64,000 nt of DNA from assembly GCA_002633025.1 (NCBI GenBank), contig NMRB01000331.1:1505-65504 (forward strand), read 5' to 3'. Position numbers and translations under genes: made by a program. The notes below the pieces were generated by a model that was not told the DNA's origin, did no database searches, and saw nothing but the letters and a program-made list of their open reading frames with translations. The stretch is from Notospermus geniculatus. Taxonomy: Eukaryota; Nemertea; Pilidiophora; Heteronemertea; Lineidae. Within the stretch, counting starts at the first letter, position 1, and every line of letters starts with the position of its first letter. This document shows positions 45,114 through 56,714 of this stretch, one piece after another.

Positions 45114-45320
45114 CTACCTATCAAGAAACTCCACGAGTAAAAACACTAATGCCCTCTTGTCCATATATTCATATGCAACATTAGCAATTCTTGACCAGGT
45201 AGTTTTTTCATATTTGGTACTGCGACCTATGACAAATCCATTCGCAAACAAAAACGTCTTCATTAGAATGCTGCAGCCGTCCTCAATGACGTTAATGTAT
45301 TCCAAAAATACGGCGCACAT
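45114..45320 (-). CDS. Unassigned minus-strand ORF, possible exon
   Basis: From an ATG at 45320, 68 residues run to a TAG, starting MCAVFLEYINVIEDGC and ending VFLLVEFLDR. Composition is protein-like and no repeat underlies it, but I recognise no domain and see no splice sites that would link it to neighbours. The opposite strand is also open here. Chance ORF remains the simplest view. Confidence 0.15.
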   Translation of the reverse strand: MCAVFLEYINVIEDGCSILMKTFLFANGFVIGRSTKYEKTTWSRIANVAYEYMDKRALVFLLVEFLDR

Positions 45321-45519
45321 TTTACTTGCTAACAAAAGCTTCACTTATGTTGTAAACGTATTTAGAGTTAATAACCGTGGCGTGTTGAACAGCACATATC
45401 CGTGTAACTTCATTTACCCCCAAAAGAATGCGGTCCGGCTATTCAACCGAACCCCTCATAACCACAATGTGGAAAAAGCCAAAACGCGCATCGTTTTATC
45501 TCGATAATCTACACTTCGT

Positions 45520-46440
45520 AATGATGGGGAATTTTTAGCGCCACAATGGAAAACATGGAGTCAACGTAGCCATTAGAGTTATTAAGAGTCAAGTTTAGTA
45601 ACCATGTCATCGCGGTTCGAGTGATTTTGCCACGCTTTTTTACTTTAGATGGACCGCGATGGTTCGCCTCTGACTTAAGGTACGACGCAGTTTAAGCCAT
45701 AAAAGGATTTCCAGATAATGACGTCATTTTCTTGTCGGCTTCGTTTAAAGGATCCTCATATAGTTTATTTTTGTCCCGCTAAAGTGTTGCCAAAATGAAT
45801 GGCTGGCAATAAAAAGTATTTCTTGATGGCATAAAACCTAATGAACGCACATCTTTTCAATTTGTTTAATCACGTGAGCATCTTATCCAATCAAAAACAA
45901 CGAAAACGTCACTGCGGATTATGATATTCCATTTCCGGTGCCGTGAGCAGGCGACGTTTTGAAGCCTCTGTTCTGATACCTGTGGCTTTAAATAAATTGC
46001 TGAGATTTTGTCAACTTAAATGAAAGATGCATTTAATCACTGACTGACAAACTTTACTTATGACAAAATGAGTCAATTTTGATAGTATTTGTCCCGAACT
46101 ATTCAAAAATTTGCGAGCACTGATTATTTCCAAATTGGCAAGGACCAACAATGCAACTTCCTTTTGCCATAGCCCTCTATACCTCTCTATGTATGTTTAT
46201 GTACAATTTCTATTGTGTGTTAGTACACCGAAGTTGCACTTGTAAGGTTACAAGTCTGTCATTGCCGGGATCCAGCTACTCCTGTTGGTGACGGTCGGCA
46301 TTGCTGACGACACAGCAGGCAGTTGATGTCATAGGATCGAAGTCCTGACACTGGCGCTTTTGATATGATAATGTTGCAGGAGCTAGATCTCAAAGGGAAA
46401 GCCAGTCTCGGTGACCTTACAACTGCGATTCTATTAAACT
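45520..46440. other. Intergenic DNA, nothing recognised
   Basis: One TGACGTCA at about 45719 and weak inverted words (TTGTAAGGT / ACCTTACAA) at 46239-46430, possibly an old TIR element. Confidence 0.35.
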
Positions 46441-46444
46441 AAAC

Positions 46445-46567
46445 TAAGGGTCGTATTCTAGAACGTTCGTTAACGTTAAGGTCAACCTTAAGTCTATTGT
46501 AAAACCATCGAGAACAATAGATTTAAGGTGGACCTTAATGGTAAGGAACGTTCTAGAATACGGCCCT
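46445..46567. mobile_element. Foldback MITE, capped family, TATTCTAGAACG variant
   Basis: AGGGTCGTATTCTAGAACGTTC mirrors GAACGTTCTAGAATACGGCCCT. The stem carries CCTTAAGTCTATTGT and the loop pairs with ACAATAGATTTAAGG. Confidence 0.9.
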
Positions 46568-47287
46568 AAGATATTTCAAATTTGTTGACAGCGAAATCTT
46601 AACCAAAGAGACGACAAACGAATCAAAATATAAAACAAAAGGGTTAACGTGATATGGTTCATCTGACATTGTGGTAAAAACACTGGACTGTCAGAAAAAA
46701 CGTTGTTTGGACTTCTTTACACGAAACTGAAAAAAAATCATTGAAATTTATTCAATGCACAGTTTCCTTTTGTGGGCAGTATAGAATTATTCAAAGCATT
46801 ACTTTTTCTACAGCATATTCGGGAGTTGGTTTTCTTAGACCGAAAAAGTCCTAAAAGTGCGATACTCCGATACGTTTTTCTGTCACACGCCGTAAATTAC
46901 AACGTTCATTTGCCAAATGGAGGCAGATTGCACTGAGCGTTTAACCTTAAATGCGAAAATAATCGCCCCAAAAAACCGACAACAATTAATAATCGTAGAT
47001 AACGATCGGGACTTGCTCCGCATACAAACGAAACGATTACGTTTAGCGACAGCTTGAGAAATCCGTAATCTCTTTTTCTCATTCTTAAAAGCACTTTTTC
47101 ATCGTTCGCCGCTATGCTCTTCACATAAATCAAGTAGTGGCATTTTGTGTACAAAACCTTGCCATTATAGGATTGCCTGGGCCCATTACCCATAATCCCC
47201 AGATCTGATTCCATTGGCTCGGTAAATGAATTACGTCAGTCGTGGTGGAACTACAGATAATTAAAACGACAATCAAAGTACTATGCT

Positions 47288-47881
47288 GTGGTACGTCATG
47301 ACGACATGCAATCCACTGTACAATGTCGTAGTCAATGCATTGGATATTTTGTTCTTGTAAACTTAAAACGGAATTTTGATGCACAGAGTCATTTGCCTGC
47401 TTCTTTTGCAAGATGCCTTTCCTCGTGTATGGGTGACTTAATGAGGCTCGTGGGAAGATGCTTCTTATTTCTCCCCGTATCTATCGAAGTGAGTGCCATA
47501 CCATATTGTGCCATCTTGTACAAAAAAGAAAGTGCTTCTATCGCTATTAATCTAAACGATTTCTGGTCATTCCCAGTAACAGATTTGCAAAGTGAAGGAC
47601 ATTACTTGTTAAGCGGGGAATCCACCATTGATTTTCTAGCTGATTTTGCGTTGAGACTCGCTTTGCAACTGGGTTGCGTTGCAACTGGGCACTCGATCGC
47701 CGTAGTGGACCAGCTATACGTGATTTCCGCCAATGGAAAAGATGTGGTCAATTTCAGTCGGCAATCGGTCGGCGACCGGTGTCAGTTCGTTGTGATCGTA
47801 TTCAGTCGCGAGTCGCAGGTTGCAAAGCAAGTCGCAACGCAGAAAATCAGCAGTGGATTCCTAGCTTTAGTCGTTTATTGA
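47288..47881 (+). other. 197-residue ORF, probably accidental
   Basis: Open for 197 codons but with no recognised domain. Its second half lies in GTTGCAACTGGG-type inverted words that look like a decayed foldback element (about 47650-47880). No splice or promoter evidence. Confidence 0.15.
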
Positions 47882-47891
47882 GCAGCAAGAT

Positions 47892-48151
47892 TTTAGTATG
47901 ATTTTTCCATCAGGGCCGACGCTATAGCATTATTGGCCCTGGTAAGTACGGAGGAGGCCATCACAAGCTACTCATGTTCCTCACTTGGATGGGGACGTTT
48001 ACTTGCCCTTGCAAAGACACAAGGTACAAAGCACCACGGCTTACTGTCCCATGCGACGGACTGAAGAGCCGGGAATGAAATCCCATATGGCCTGGATTCG
48101 AACTTCTTGGGACCTGCCGCTTGCTGAGCGGAGGCACCTCTAGGCTATCAC
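47892..48151 (-). mobile_element. Full-length tRNA-derived SINE with 12 bp target duplication
   Basis: On the minus strand it begins CTCGTGATAGCCTAGAGGTG (box A TAGCCTAGAGG), has box B AGTTCGAATCC about 50 bases on, then a body with AAGGGCAAGTAAACG and a terminal stem AGGGCC...GGCCCT. GAGCAGCAAGAT flanks it at 47880-47891 and 48152-48163. Confidence 0.92.
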
Positions 48152-48301
48152 GAGCAGCAAGATGATGGTTATTTAAGAGAATACCAAAACATAGACTCAA
48201 TATAAACACCAAACATAGAGAAATATGACTGTATGATGTAAAATTTCTTCTTATTCCGTTACCATTTACTCAATATGTAACTGCAAAATAGACACGTCAT
48301 C

Positions 48302-48461
48302 AGGGAGTTTAAGAAATCAAACGATAAACTTTAACTTTACGACAACGTTATTTTTCATACCGGTACTCCGAATTCACAAAATTATATACTGCATTTTCGG
48401 TACAAAAAGTAACGTTGTCGTTAACGTTTACGTTTATCGTTTGATTTTTTAAACTCCCTAT
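48302..48461. mobile_element. Foldback MITE with AGGGAGTTTAAGAAATCAAACG ends
   Basis: GGGAGTTTAAGAAATCAAAC + GATAAAC mirrors its inverse ending AAACTCCCT; AACGTTGTCGTTAACG forms the inner stem. Confidence 0.88.
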
Positions 48462-49211
48462 TGTTAACTTTGAACGATAACTGCATCATAAGCCTCCCAC
48501 AGCCAGTAGCAATTTGCACCAAAATCAGAAAAATGAGACCGGATCTGGAAAAACAAGGCACAAGTCTCCCAGGCAGAAATGGTTAATGGTTACAGCAATG
48601 GTTATCCCGGAAAGGCTGATTCAGAAATCAATTCAGCTGTTACGGTAACAAAGGAAGGCTATTCTTCAGCAATGAGTTGATGACCTAGTCAAGATGCTGG
48701 AGACCTGTGCCTGGTTTTCCCAGACAGGGTCACAAATGTAGCCTACGTAATTCTGAAAACAAGCAGTGGGCTACCAGTCTCACATACGTATTCATCGGGG
48801 AGCACTAAGTGAGAGCTTTTAATCAATACCCATGTCAACAGGGTAAGGTCCCTTTGTTCATATTTTCAAATTTCACGAAAATGGCAGTTAAAGTTTAAGT
48901 ATGCTTGGGAGAAGATGAACTTCACTTCATGTGTTAATGTGTTTCCAAACTCCTTGCAAAGAACTCATCATTACATTGCCCTACTGTGTCTCTCGTTTAC
49001 CCAACATCTAATCTGGGGCGTGGTGAAACCCCTCAAGGGATTTTCCATAACTAACCAACTGACAACTGACAACTTGATACGGGTAACATCATCGCAAATC
49101 GATAAAGCAGTTTCAGGACGACTTGCTGAACATGACAGGGTCAGTGACGGCACGATCATTTCTGCCCTGGGATACAAGACATTTCGGTAACAAGCTAAAT
49201 ACCCAGCAGCA

Positions 49212-49599
49212 ATGGCCATGTCGATTTAGAGGAATCGAAGGAATCGGAGGAATCAGAGGAATCCAGCTACAAAATCCAGAAAATAACCATAAGATAAAGT
49301 ATAAAATTATCAGAATAGTTATTTCATAACATTTCCTGGGCTATTGAGTTGTTGTAATAAACTCATCATCATCGAGGTTGGTGATAAAGTGAGTCTAATG
49401 ACTTGAGGGCCGAAAGCCAGCACTACTTTAGTAGAAAAGGGCCGAATTTGAAGTTCCACTAAAGCTATTATGATGTTAACACAACCACGTGATCGTGTTT
49501 ATATATTTAGCACATGATAGTGGTGTGATCGTGTGTGACTGATGGGCTGCAGACTGTATTTTCCTCTGATTCCTCTGATTCCTCTAAATCGACATGGCC
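49212..49599. mobile_element. TIR-bounded segment with GGCCATGTCGATTTAGAGG ends
   Basis: ATGGCCATGTCGATTTAGAG at the left is the inverse of the right end CTCTAAATCGACATGGCC. Each is followed inward by an AGAGGAATC tandem tract. The arms are only about 45 bp and the interior is unique. Confidence 0.7.
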
Positions 49600-50265
49600 C
49601 CAGCGATGCTCAACTTCTTCTTGGCGTATTAATCTATCTGCATTCATTTACTGCCTCTTCGTATACCCTCTATGTTATTAACTCATCTCTCCCCAGGTTT
49701 TAGCTGGCAGTATCTTCTGTCGAAGTTTTCTAAAATCCTTGGGAATGAATTGGAAAGAATTTGAAGAAACATTCTTCAGATGGTTGATAGGAAAAAACTT
49801 TCTTCAAATATTTTAAGATTACATGTAGTTCCATAGGATGCGAGAAAACTTAGACAGAAGATGACGTCTGCTGGTCTCTGGGGGTAGATGAGTTAAATAG
49901 AAGGTCAATGACCTTGGCAAGCCTGTTGTTAATACGGTACGACTTGAGACTTTGTTAACAGGTGAAACCACCAAAGATGCCAAATTTTAGACCAAACTTA
50001 TGCATGTATAAGTACATGTAATTACAATTGCAGTAATTTCTGTTTTATTCATATAGTCACCAGTAAATGCTTCAAAAACTGGAGTTAAAGTTATTACTTA
50101 TTTTTATTCATATCACCCATTATATATCCTTGAAGACAAGGTCTCTCTTTTTTATCAGTTTCAATAAAAGACACTTTATAAAACCATACCCTCTGCATGT
50201 CAAACGAATTGCAATAACTCTTAAGATATTAGCAAAACTGTAATCGAAAAATCGCTGTGTCAGCA

Positions 50266-50999
50266 CACAGGCGTCTCATACGTCTGTCTGCACTTGTAGG
50301 GGGAGGAGGGAGGTTTTTGGGGACCCTGGGGCTATACTATACTATAAAAAGACAAGGCCTGCAACTGTTCATTCACCTGTCCGAGACACTCACTCACTTC
50401 AAACGCTCTTACATCACTGAAAACACACTGACAACCCACAAACCTGGTATCACTGTGAACTATAATAATCCTTCCATTGTTTGAAATCCAAAATTTAGCT
50501 CCACATTGACTCTGTACGATCCTTTCACGCAAAAATTAAAAAAAATCACCATGAAATCTGCTCTCCTGATTGTCCATCCCCCTCAGCCATTACTGTAGAC
50601 TAGTACTCGTTCCCAACACTGTTCACGGCCTTAACCGTGAGGTATGGTGGGACAGGGTACCAGTGTGTGAGGGGGATGGACAATCAGGAGAGCAGATTTC
50701 ATGGTGATTTTTTTTAATTTTTGCGTGAAAGGATCGTACAGAGTCAATGTGGAGCTAAATTTTGGATTTCAAACAATGGAAGGATTATTATAGTTCACAG
50801 TGATACCAGGTTTGTGGGTTGTCAGTGTGTTTTCAGTGATGTAAGAGCGTTTGAAGTGAGTGAGTGTCTCGGACAGGTGAATGAACAGTTGCAGGCCTTG
50901 TCTTTTTATAGTGTATACACTGGTATAGTATAGCCCCAGGGTCCCCAAAAACCTCCCTCCTCCCCCTACAAGTGCAGACAGACGTATGAGACGCCTGTG
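50266..50999. mobile_element. 734 bp near-perfect foldback transposon with 7-8 bp target duplication
   Basis: The left arm 50266-50585 and right arm 50668-50999 are inverse copies with very few changes; the right arm has an extra GTATACACTG-like stretch of about 10 bp near 50915. Ends are CACAGGCGTCTCATACGTC and its inverse. GTCAGCA lies outside both ends (50259-50265, 51000-51006). The 82 bp spacer has its own hairpin CACGGCCTTAACCGTGA. ORFs in the arms mirror each other. No transposase. Confidence 0.95.
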
Positions 51000-51527
51000 G
51001 TCAGCACTTATACATCACAACTTAAGGAGTATTATGTATCAAAGAGTATCAAGTGGATAAAACAGGAGGATAACCTTCATACTCATTACCTAGATATCTG
51101 GAACATTCCAAGTCAAATTTTCTCCTGCTTCCTCAATCACCTAATTGCATAATACGATGTCCTTCTCTAGATATTGTTATAGGAGTCAGTTGAAATAATC
51201 ATTGGAACCTTGACAATAATTTCCTCAGGCAAGTTCCTATCACCTGAAATTAAGCCGGGGGCGTTTTCGTGTGCAGCTTTGAAAATTGGTTGATCAGCAA
51301 ATTACCTTGTCCTTTGATATAAATGATCTGCCAATTTTCATGAATGTAACGTACATGTACATGAGCATGCAGAGGCCCTGCAAAGATCAGTACAACACTA
51401 GGATACTAAATGTATGTACCGATGGATCAGAATCATTCGTATCATTAATTTTGATGATCAACAACATGGCTCAATATCGATGCGTTTCATTCATCGCTAT
51501 TTCGTGTGGTTGTATGGTTGAGATGTA

Positions 51528-51870
51528 GAAGTTGTAACAGCCCCACTGATCAACTAAATCGTTGATTTAGAAGCTGTAACAGCCCCACTGATCAACTAAA
51601 TCGTTGATTTAGAAGTTATAACAGCCCCACTGATCAATTAAATCGTTGATTTAGGAGGTGCAACAACCCCAATGATCATTGCACTAAATCGTTGATTTGG
51701 AAGTAACAACCCCACTGATCAACTAAATGTTTGATTTAAAAGTAACAGCCCCACTGATCAACTAAATCGTTGATTTTGAAGTAACAGCCCCATTGATCAA
51801 CTAAATCGTTGATTTGGAAGTAACAGCCCCATTGATCAACTGAGTGGCTGATTTAAAACTAACAACCTCA
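51528..51870 (+). repeat. 42 bp tandem array whose units each contain an inverted repeat
   Basis: About nine units (starts 51528, 51570, 51612, 51654, ...) of GAAGCTGTAACAGCCCCACT + GATCAACTAAATCGTTGATTTA. Later units drop a few bases to about 38. The TCAACTAAATCGTTGA part can fold on itself. Confidence 0.92.
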
Positions 51871-52869
51871 CGGATCACTAATTGGCTGAATTTAGCAGTT
51901 GAAACTGATCAACACTGGCTTTCCATCTGTTGTAGTAGACGTAGATGTCGGAACAGTCCTCCAACTTCTCAGGAATTGTGAAGACCTTATTGACCGAGGG
52001 CTTTTCTCAATTATGACAAAAAATTAGAATAATCCTGTGGCATGGGGTCTGGAGGTAGTCAGTTTCATTTTCCCAAGAAAAACTTCACTCTTTCACAAAA
52101 TCAAGTATTAAAACTAGCACACTTTCAATTGTTAGCTGTATAATCGCAACATACCATCACAAGATAGCATTACACAGCATACATGTAGTAGATAACATTA
52201 CATAGCATTTATTGTGAGAGAACAGCAAAACACGATAAAAGGCATTCCATTACTCAATCAACTCCATCCCACCACGTCGAACTTGATCTGACATAACTGC
52301 AGCGTGGCAGCTCTATATGTATGTGAGCTATTTTTATCCCAGAAGCCTTGCGTCGGTGCTGCAGGGGAGGAAGGTTGGAACTGTGGACGAGGTCTGATTT
52401 CAATCGGTAAAACTCTGCGTTGAATTGCGATAGCATAATTATGTAGTTCCGTGTAGCTACATGTATCTAGTTGTTATGGATTTGTGTATATTCTATGTTT
52501 ATCAGAAATCAGAAGGTCAAAAATGTGTTTTAACAATATCATTCACGTACTTCTTTACCATGCATTGATTTATGTATTTATGAATGGGTTTGTTTACATT
52601 TGACGTCAGGCAAAACTAGTTTTAATGGCTACATATCGAATTGACGAAAAGTTACATATTGGAATTTTGGAATAAAATAAACCGGTCGAAAACACAGAAC
52701 GTTTTGTGTGTGGATTTCAAAGTATTTGGGGTCGAAAAAAATGCAAAGTAGCTATATCTAAAATAGACTTTTAGTGGAAACCTATCTTTGAGAAAAAAGT
52801 CAATAACGTTTATGTAGAGTTCAATTATTGCCTATTGAATCGCTTATTGCAAAGAGATTTAGAAATATC

Positions 52870-52992
52870 CAGGGCATATATTCATAAAACCTTGCTGTAA
52901 GTTGGTAGCTAGGTGTGTACATTGGCCTCTACAAACTAGGGATTTTGCGATAAGTAACTAAGCCTAGCAAGGTTTTATGAAAATGGGCCCTG
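52870..52992. mobile_element. Foldback MITE, capped family, third copy of the CCTTGCTAGG type
   Basis: AGGGCATATATTCATAAAACC mirrors GGTTTTATGAAAATGGGCCCT. It shares GTGTACATTGGCCT with 5327. Confidence 0.88.
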
Positions 52993-53094
52993 GACCCCAA
53001 TACTAGTATACGGATATGTATTCCCATTTTTTATTAGTTCTTAGAATAAAGCTCCTTTACCCCATTTCAAGCAAACATGCAGTATTGGATAACT

Positions 53095-53375
53095 GTAAAC
53101 ATCTTGAATAAAGGCAAACCTACCAAGTCACTCTTTTCAGTTTTGAGAAATATGGTTTTTACAAGTTGAACACCAAACATACTCTCTGGTATTCATAAAA
53201 GTTAGCACTAAATGCTTTCACTTAAGATTTGCACAGCACGGCGAGGTCCAATGTACATGTACTACAAAACTTGAAATAAAGGCATTTGCTAGCTTTTATG
53301 AATATCAGCCAATAAGTCCAAAAGTGGCACCAACTCAATGACCCTTGTGACTTGCTAAGTTTTCCCTTAAAAGCC
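53095..53375 (+). repeat. Dispersed repeat shared with 62400-62540, interrupted by a MITE
   Basis: TTTTGAGAAATATG...ACCAAAC before the MITE and AAGTCCAAAA...CAACTCAAT...GTGACTTG after it match 62430-62530, where they are continuous. Confidence 0.75.
53187..53311. mobile_element. Foldback MITE with TGGTATTCATAAAAGTTAGC cap
   Basis: TGGTATTCATAAAAGTTAGC mirrors GCTAGCTTTTATGAATATCAGCCA; the stem has AAATGCTTTCACTT and its inverse. Inserted into the repeat at 53095-53375. Confidence 0.9.
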
Positions 53376-53523
53376 GCCCATACACGTTCAATATTATTGC
53401 ACAATATGAGGACCAAAATGGGCAATACTATTGCCAATCTTTCTTCCACCCATCATGCCAGAAGCACATGCCCCTATTTTGGGCCTCATATTGTGCAATA
53501 ATATTGATCGTGTATGGCCCGCT
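53373..53523 (+). mobile_element. MITE with GCCCATACACG ends, third copy
   Basis: Same order as 12675-12834, including CAATATTATTGCACAATATG and the unique centre TCTTTCTTCCACCCATCATG. Confidence 0.92.
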
Positions 53524-53578
53524 TAACACTAAGAAATTTAAGTAGACAAAATAAAGCGAAACAAAAAACGACACACAA

Positions 53579-53660
53579 ATGTGAAACAATATACATGTAC
53601 AGTGTAATCCAAGTCGTCCAAGCAAATATCGGAGACGACTTGGATTATATTGTTTCAAGA
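53579..53660. repeat. Short hairpin with one arm interrupted
   Basis: TAATCCAAGTCGTC pairs with GACGACTTGGATTA over a 15 base loop; TGAAACAATATA pairs with TATTGTTTCA, but the left arm has 11 extra bases (CATGTACAGTG) between the two stem parts. Confidence 0.8.
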
Positions 53661-53664
53661 AGTG

Positions 53665-55080
53665 GCATGATTTTTTTCAATTACACGTACTAACCACTGG
53701 CATCCTTTTAATCAAATTTCAACTAAATATGAATACAATCTCACCAATGAGACCTTCGGGAATTGGTTCATTTAAACCTTCATAGTCTCCCAAGGAAAAC
53801 CAACAACGGTGGCCAGAAAGCAATAGATAAGATATGACAAAGTTTTAAGAACAGATCTCAAATATCAAATCCTTTCAAAGCTATCCTGCGAACTAGGATA
53901 CCTCGTTCCTCTCCTTTCCATACAAAAGGACACACCTATTGTCCCCTGGTGAAGTTTTCGTGGGAAACCTCGTTCTAGCTTAACGACCTTTTCAAGGTAG
54001 AAGCCCCTTTTGATGGCAATGGAACTCCGAATGGCCCTTGCTACCTCGTGTATACGACACAGTCAAGGTGCTTGCCCCCTTTCAGCGATAAACCCTCACA
54101 CAAAGTCATACACAAGGTAAATTGGTGTCTAGTTTGTGTGTCAATAGCCACAAACAGTGACAAAGTAGTCAAGGAAGAATTGGAGGGCCGCAATGACGAC
54201 CCTTCTTTATACGTGTAGTCCTTGCTGAAAATGACATTTTGTGATGGGAAGCATACCGAAGGACAAGTTTCAACTTGTCGGTCAAGGACGACGTTTTCCC
54301 ATACCGTAACGACTGTGAAATTTTAATTTCTCACACCTAGTCACTGGGGGTTTATCTTAAAACGACAAGAATTCGGTAAACAATTCTTTCTGAGGGGTAA
54401 TCCTGACCGTATGATATTCAAAAGGTACAATAATCTCTTTAAGATATTCATAAAAAGGCACTAAAATTTTTAGACAACTGTTGTTCGCCATCTCCCATGA
54501 AACCTAGGTATAATCTTATGAATAATTCAAAAGAATTGTTTGAAGTGTTCTGAAGAAAGGGTTACAGTATCCTGTTGATTACCAGTCATAAACCTTTCCA
54601 AAATTCTATGAAGCCTCTTTTAAGGGGCTTGCAACGTTCCCATAACTTATCTGTAGTCTGTTGATTTTAGCCCCTCAAGGACCTGACAGCGAAGGACGTT
54701 TCGAGAGTGATATATCAAAGTTAACTGACGTTTTAGATGGCAGTGATCGGCCTAATGTTCGGAGTGACTTACAAGAGAATGGACGTCTAAGGAGCTGGTC
54801 TGGTGGGTAACTCAATAAGTTCATGGTAGAGCATGTCAACGATATCAAAGTTATAATATTTCGAAGTCCAATGCTGAAAACATTGGGTCAGAATCGGGAC
54901 GAAGTCTAAAGATAAAAAAGTTATACTTCAGAGTGTCAAGTCAGAAAAAACATGGGTCAGCAAAGGAAACCGAGTGCCATATTGAAGTTATAAGGGTGAA
55001 AGTATAAGAAGTGAGAACTTTTGGAATTTTTTGCGAATTTTTCAATTTCTCAAATTGAGATAGACAAAGTAGTTCGAAGT
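53665..55080. other. Intergenic DNA; isolated MITE arm at about 54993
   Basis: Nothing recognised except one arm of the GGAGTAAGAAATAAAAG family at 54993-55066 (TTTTGCGAATTTTTCAATTT). No inverted partner is present. Confidence 0.45.
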
Positions 55081-55179
55081 CCCAACTTAGAAAAAAACAG
55101 GGCAGGGAAAGGAGATATATTGTAATATTTTGAAGTTAGGGCATGAAATAATAACAGGTTTATAAGGTGAAAGACATAC

Positions 55180-55284
55180 ATGTAGCTCCCTCCCGGACTC
55201 GAACCCACGGACCCTCGCATAAGGCACTGAAGTTAGGAGACTGAAAAAAACGTCTGCTAGCAGTAAAGCACAGTGCCACGACAA
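55180..55284 (-). ncRNA. tRNA-like SINE head, decayed
   Basis: Minus strand GGGTTCGAGTCCGGGAGGG is a good box B; upstream GTGGCACTGTGCTTTACTG may be the box A half, separated by an inserted T-rich segment. No further SINE body recognised. Confidence 0.45.
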
Positions 55285-56050
55285 GTTTAGGCTGTGAAGA
55301 TTTGGTCGTATAGATTATCCAACGGAAATTCCATTCATCTTGGGAACAAGGTCACGGAAGTAAACTTCAGGAAACGTCCTCCATTTTGGTGATTTATATG
55401 GCGCAGCCATTACATGGGTTGAACTTGTTGATATTTAAACTATGACCTATTCCTGTCTGGGGTGTGATTTATGGTCGATATACTTATAATCCAATTAATG
55501 GATTGCCATTTGACATACCTTAACAACTGACTCGATATGAAAAGTGCATAAAAGTCATATATCTCTGACTTAAGCCTTACAGAACTTGAAAAGAACGAAA
55601 AGGCAGCATTATTGGAAGTTTTCGAGTGTTACGGATATCGGTGTTACGCTCAGTGAAGTTTTGCTCTTTTGTGAAGACGAATAAGAAGGGAACAAATAAA
55701 GATAAGAGAAAAAACAAAGCATTTTCAAAATATTTCCCTTGTAAAAGCAATTTCTTTTTTAAATTATTGAGTCGAGAACCGTGGGCTCTAATTTAACTCA
55801 TTATTGGCTCGTAAGACAATATTGGGCTTTTTAAAAAGCAATTTCATACATTGTATTATAACATTAGAAATTGAAGATTCAAGATATTTTGAATATTAAC
55901 CAATAAAGGTGTGGATATCGAACTGCTTCGAAGTGGCCATAAAAAGTCATACGATTTCAATCTGCAGTTTTGACATGTTTGACAAAAATTGGTTAAACAA
56001 TTAAAGTATACATCTTTACTTAGATATCATTGGATATAACCTAAACAAAA

Positions 56051-56205
56051 TGTTCTTTAGAGAATCAAAATTTCAAGAATTGCGACTTAAATTTCTAGAA
56101 ATGTTCTTTAAAGAAACAAAATTCAAGAATTGCGGCTAAAATTTCTAGAAATGTTCTATAAAGATTCCAAATTTCAAGAATTGCGACTAATGTTTTTATC
56201 CGTTT
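56051..56205 (+). repeat. Three-copy tandem repeat, about 50 bp
   Basis: TTTCAAGAATTGCGACTAAA then TTTCTAGAAATGTTCT recurs three times with small length changes. Confidence 0.88.
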
Positions 56206-56413
56206 CTTTCAAACGCAATGAATATACAAACAAATGTGAAAATAATTACAGTCAAAATACAGCCTCATCGGATTTTTTTCCCCGTATACCTGTTGCTGTC
56301 ACACAGAAAATGATAAATAATAATAACGTCTGGACAGAATATATAAAGTATCATAAGGCGAAGAGAAGTGGAAATCAGAAGACCGTTTTCATTGCTGAGT
56401 CAACACGAAGAAT

Positions 56414-56502
56414 GGGTGATTTCAAAGTTGGAGTTAACACGGTGTTTACAATGCTTTAATGCATTGTAAACACCGTGTTAACACCAACTTTGAAATCGCC
56501 CA
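56414..56502. mobile_element. Nearly complete palindrome of about 89 bp
   Basis: GGGTGATTTCAAAGTTGGAG + TTAACACGGTGTTTACAATGC folds back on itself with a TTTAAT loop and about two mismatches. No caps of the large family. Confidence 0.88.
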
Positions 56503-56714
56503 ACCCAAGGGAATTACATTTGAGGAATCTGCGGTTCGAAGTTCAAGAGAAAGTTAAAAAGTTAATGATTATTTACAGAAAATGACACTTGTGGGAAGAG
56601 ACCAGCTGTCACGGCTGTGATATAACTATCTATGATGATGATTTTTATAGCAGATGATTCATATAGATATTTGTGGACACTGTAAAAAGATCAATCTTTT
56701 CACAACAAAAACGA

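Noticed and set aside
51528-51870. CRISPR-like array of palindromic repeats
   Set aside because: Repeats are head-to-tail without spacers; no cas genes and a metazoan context.
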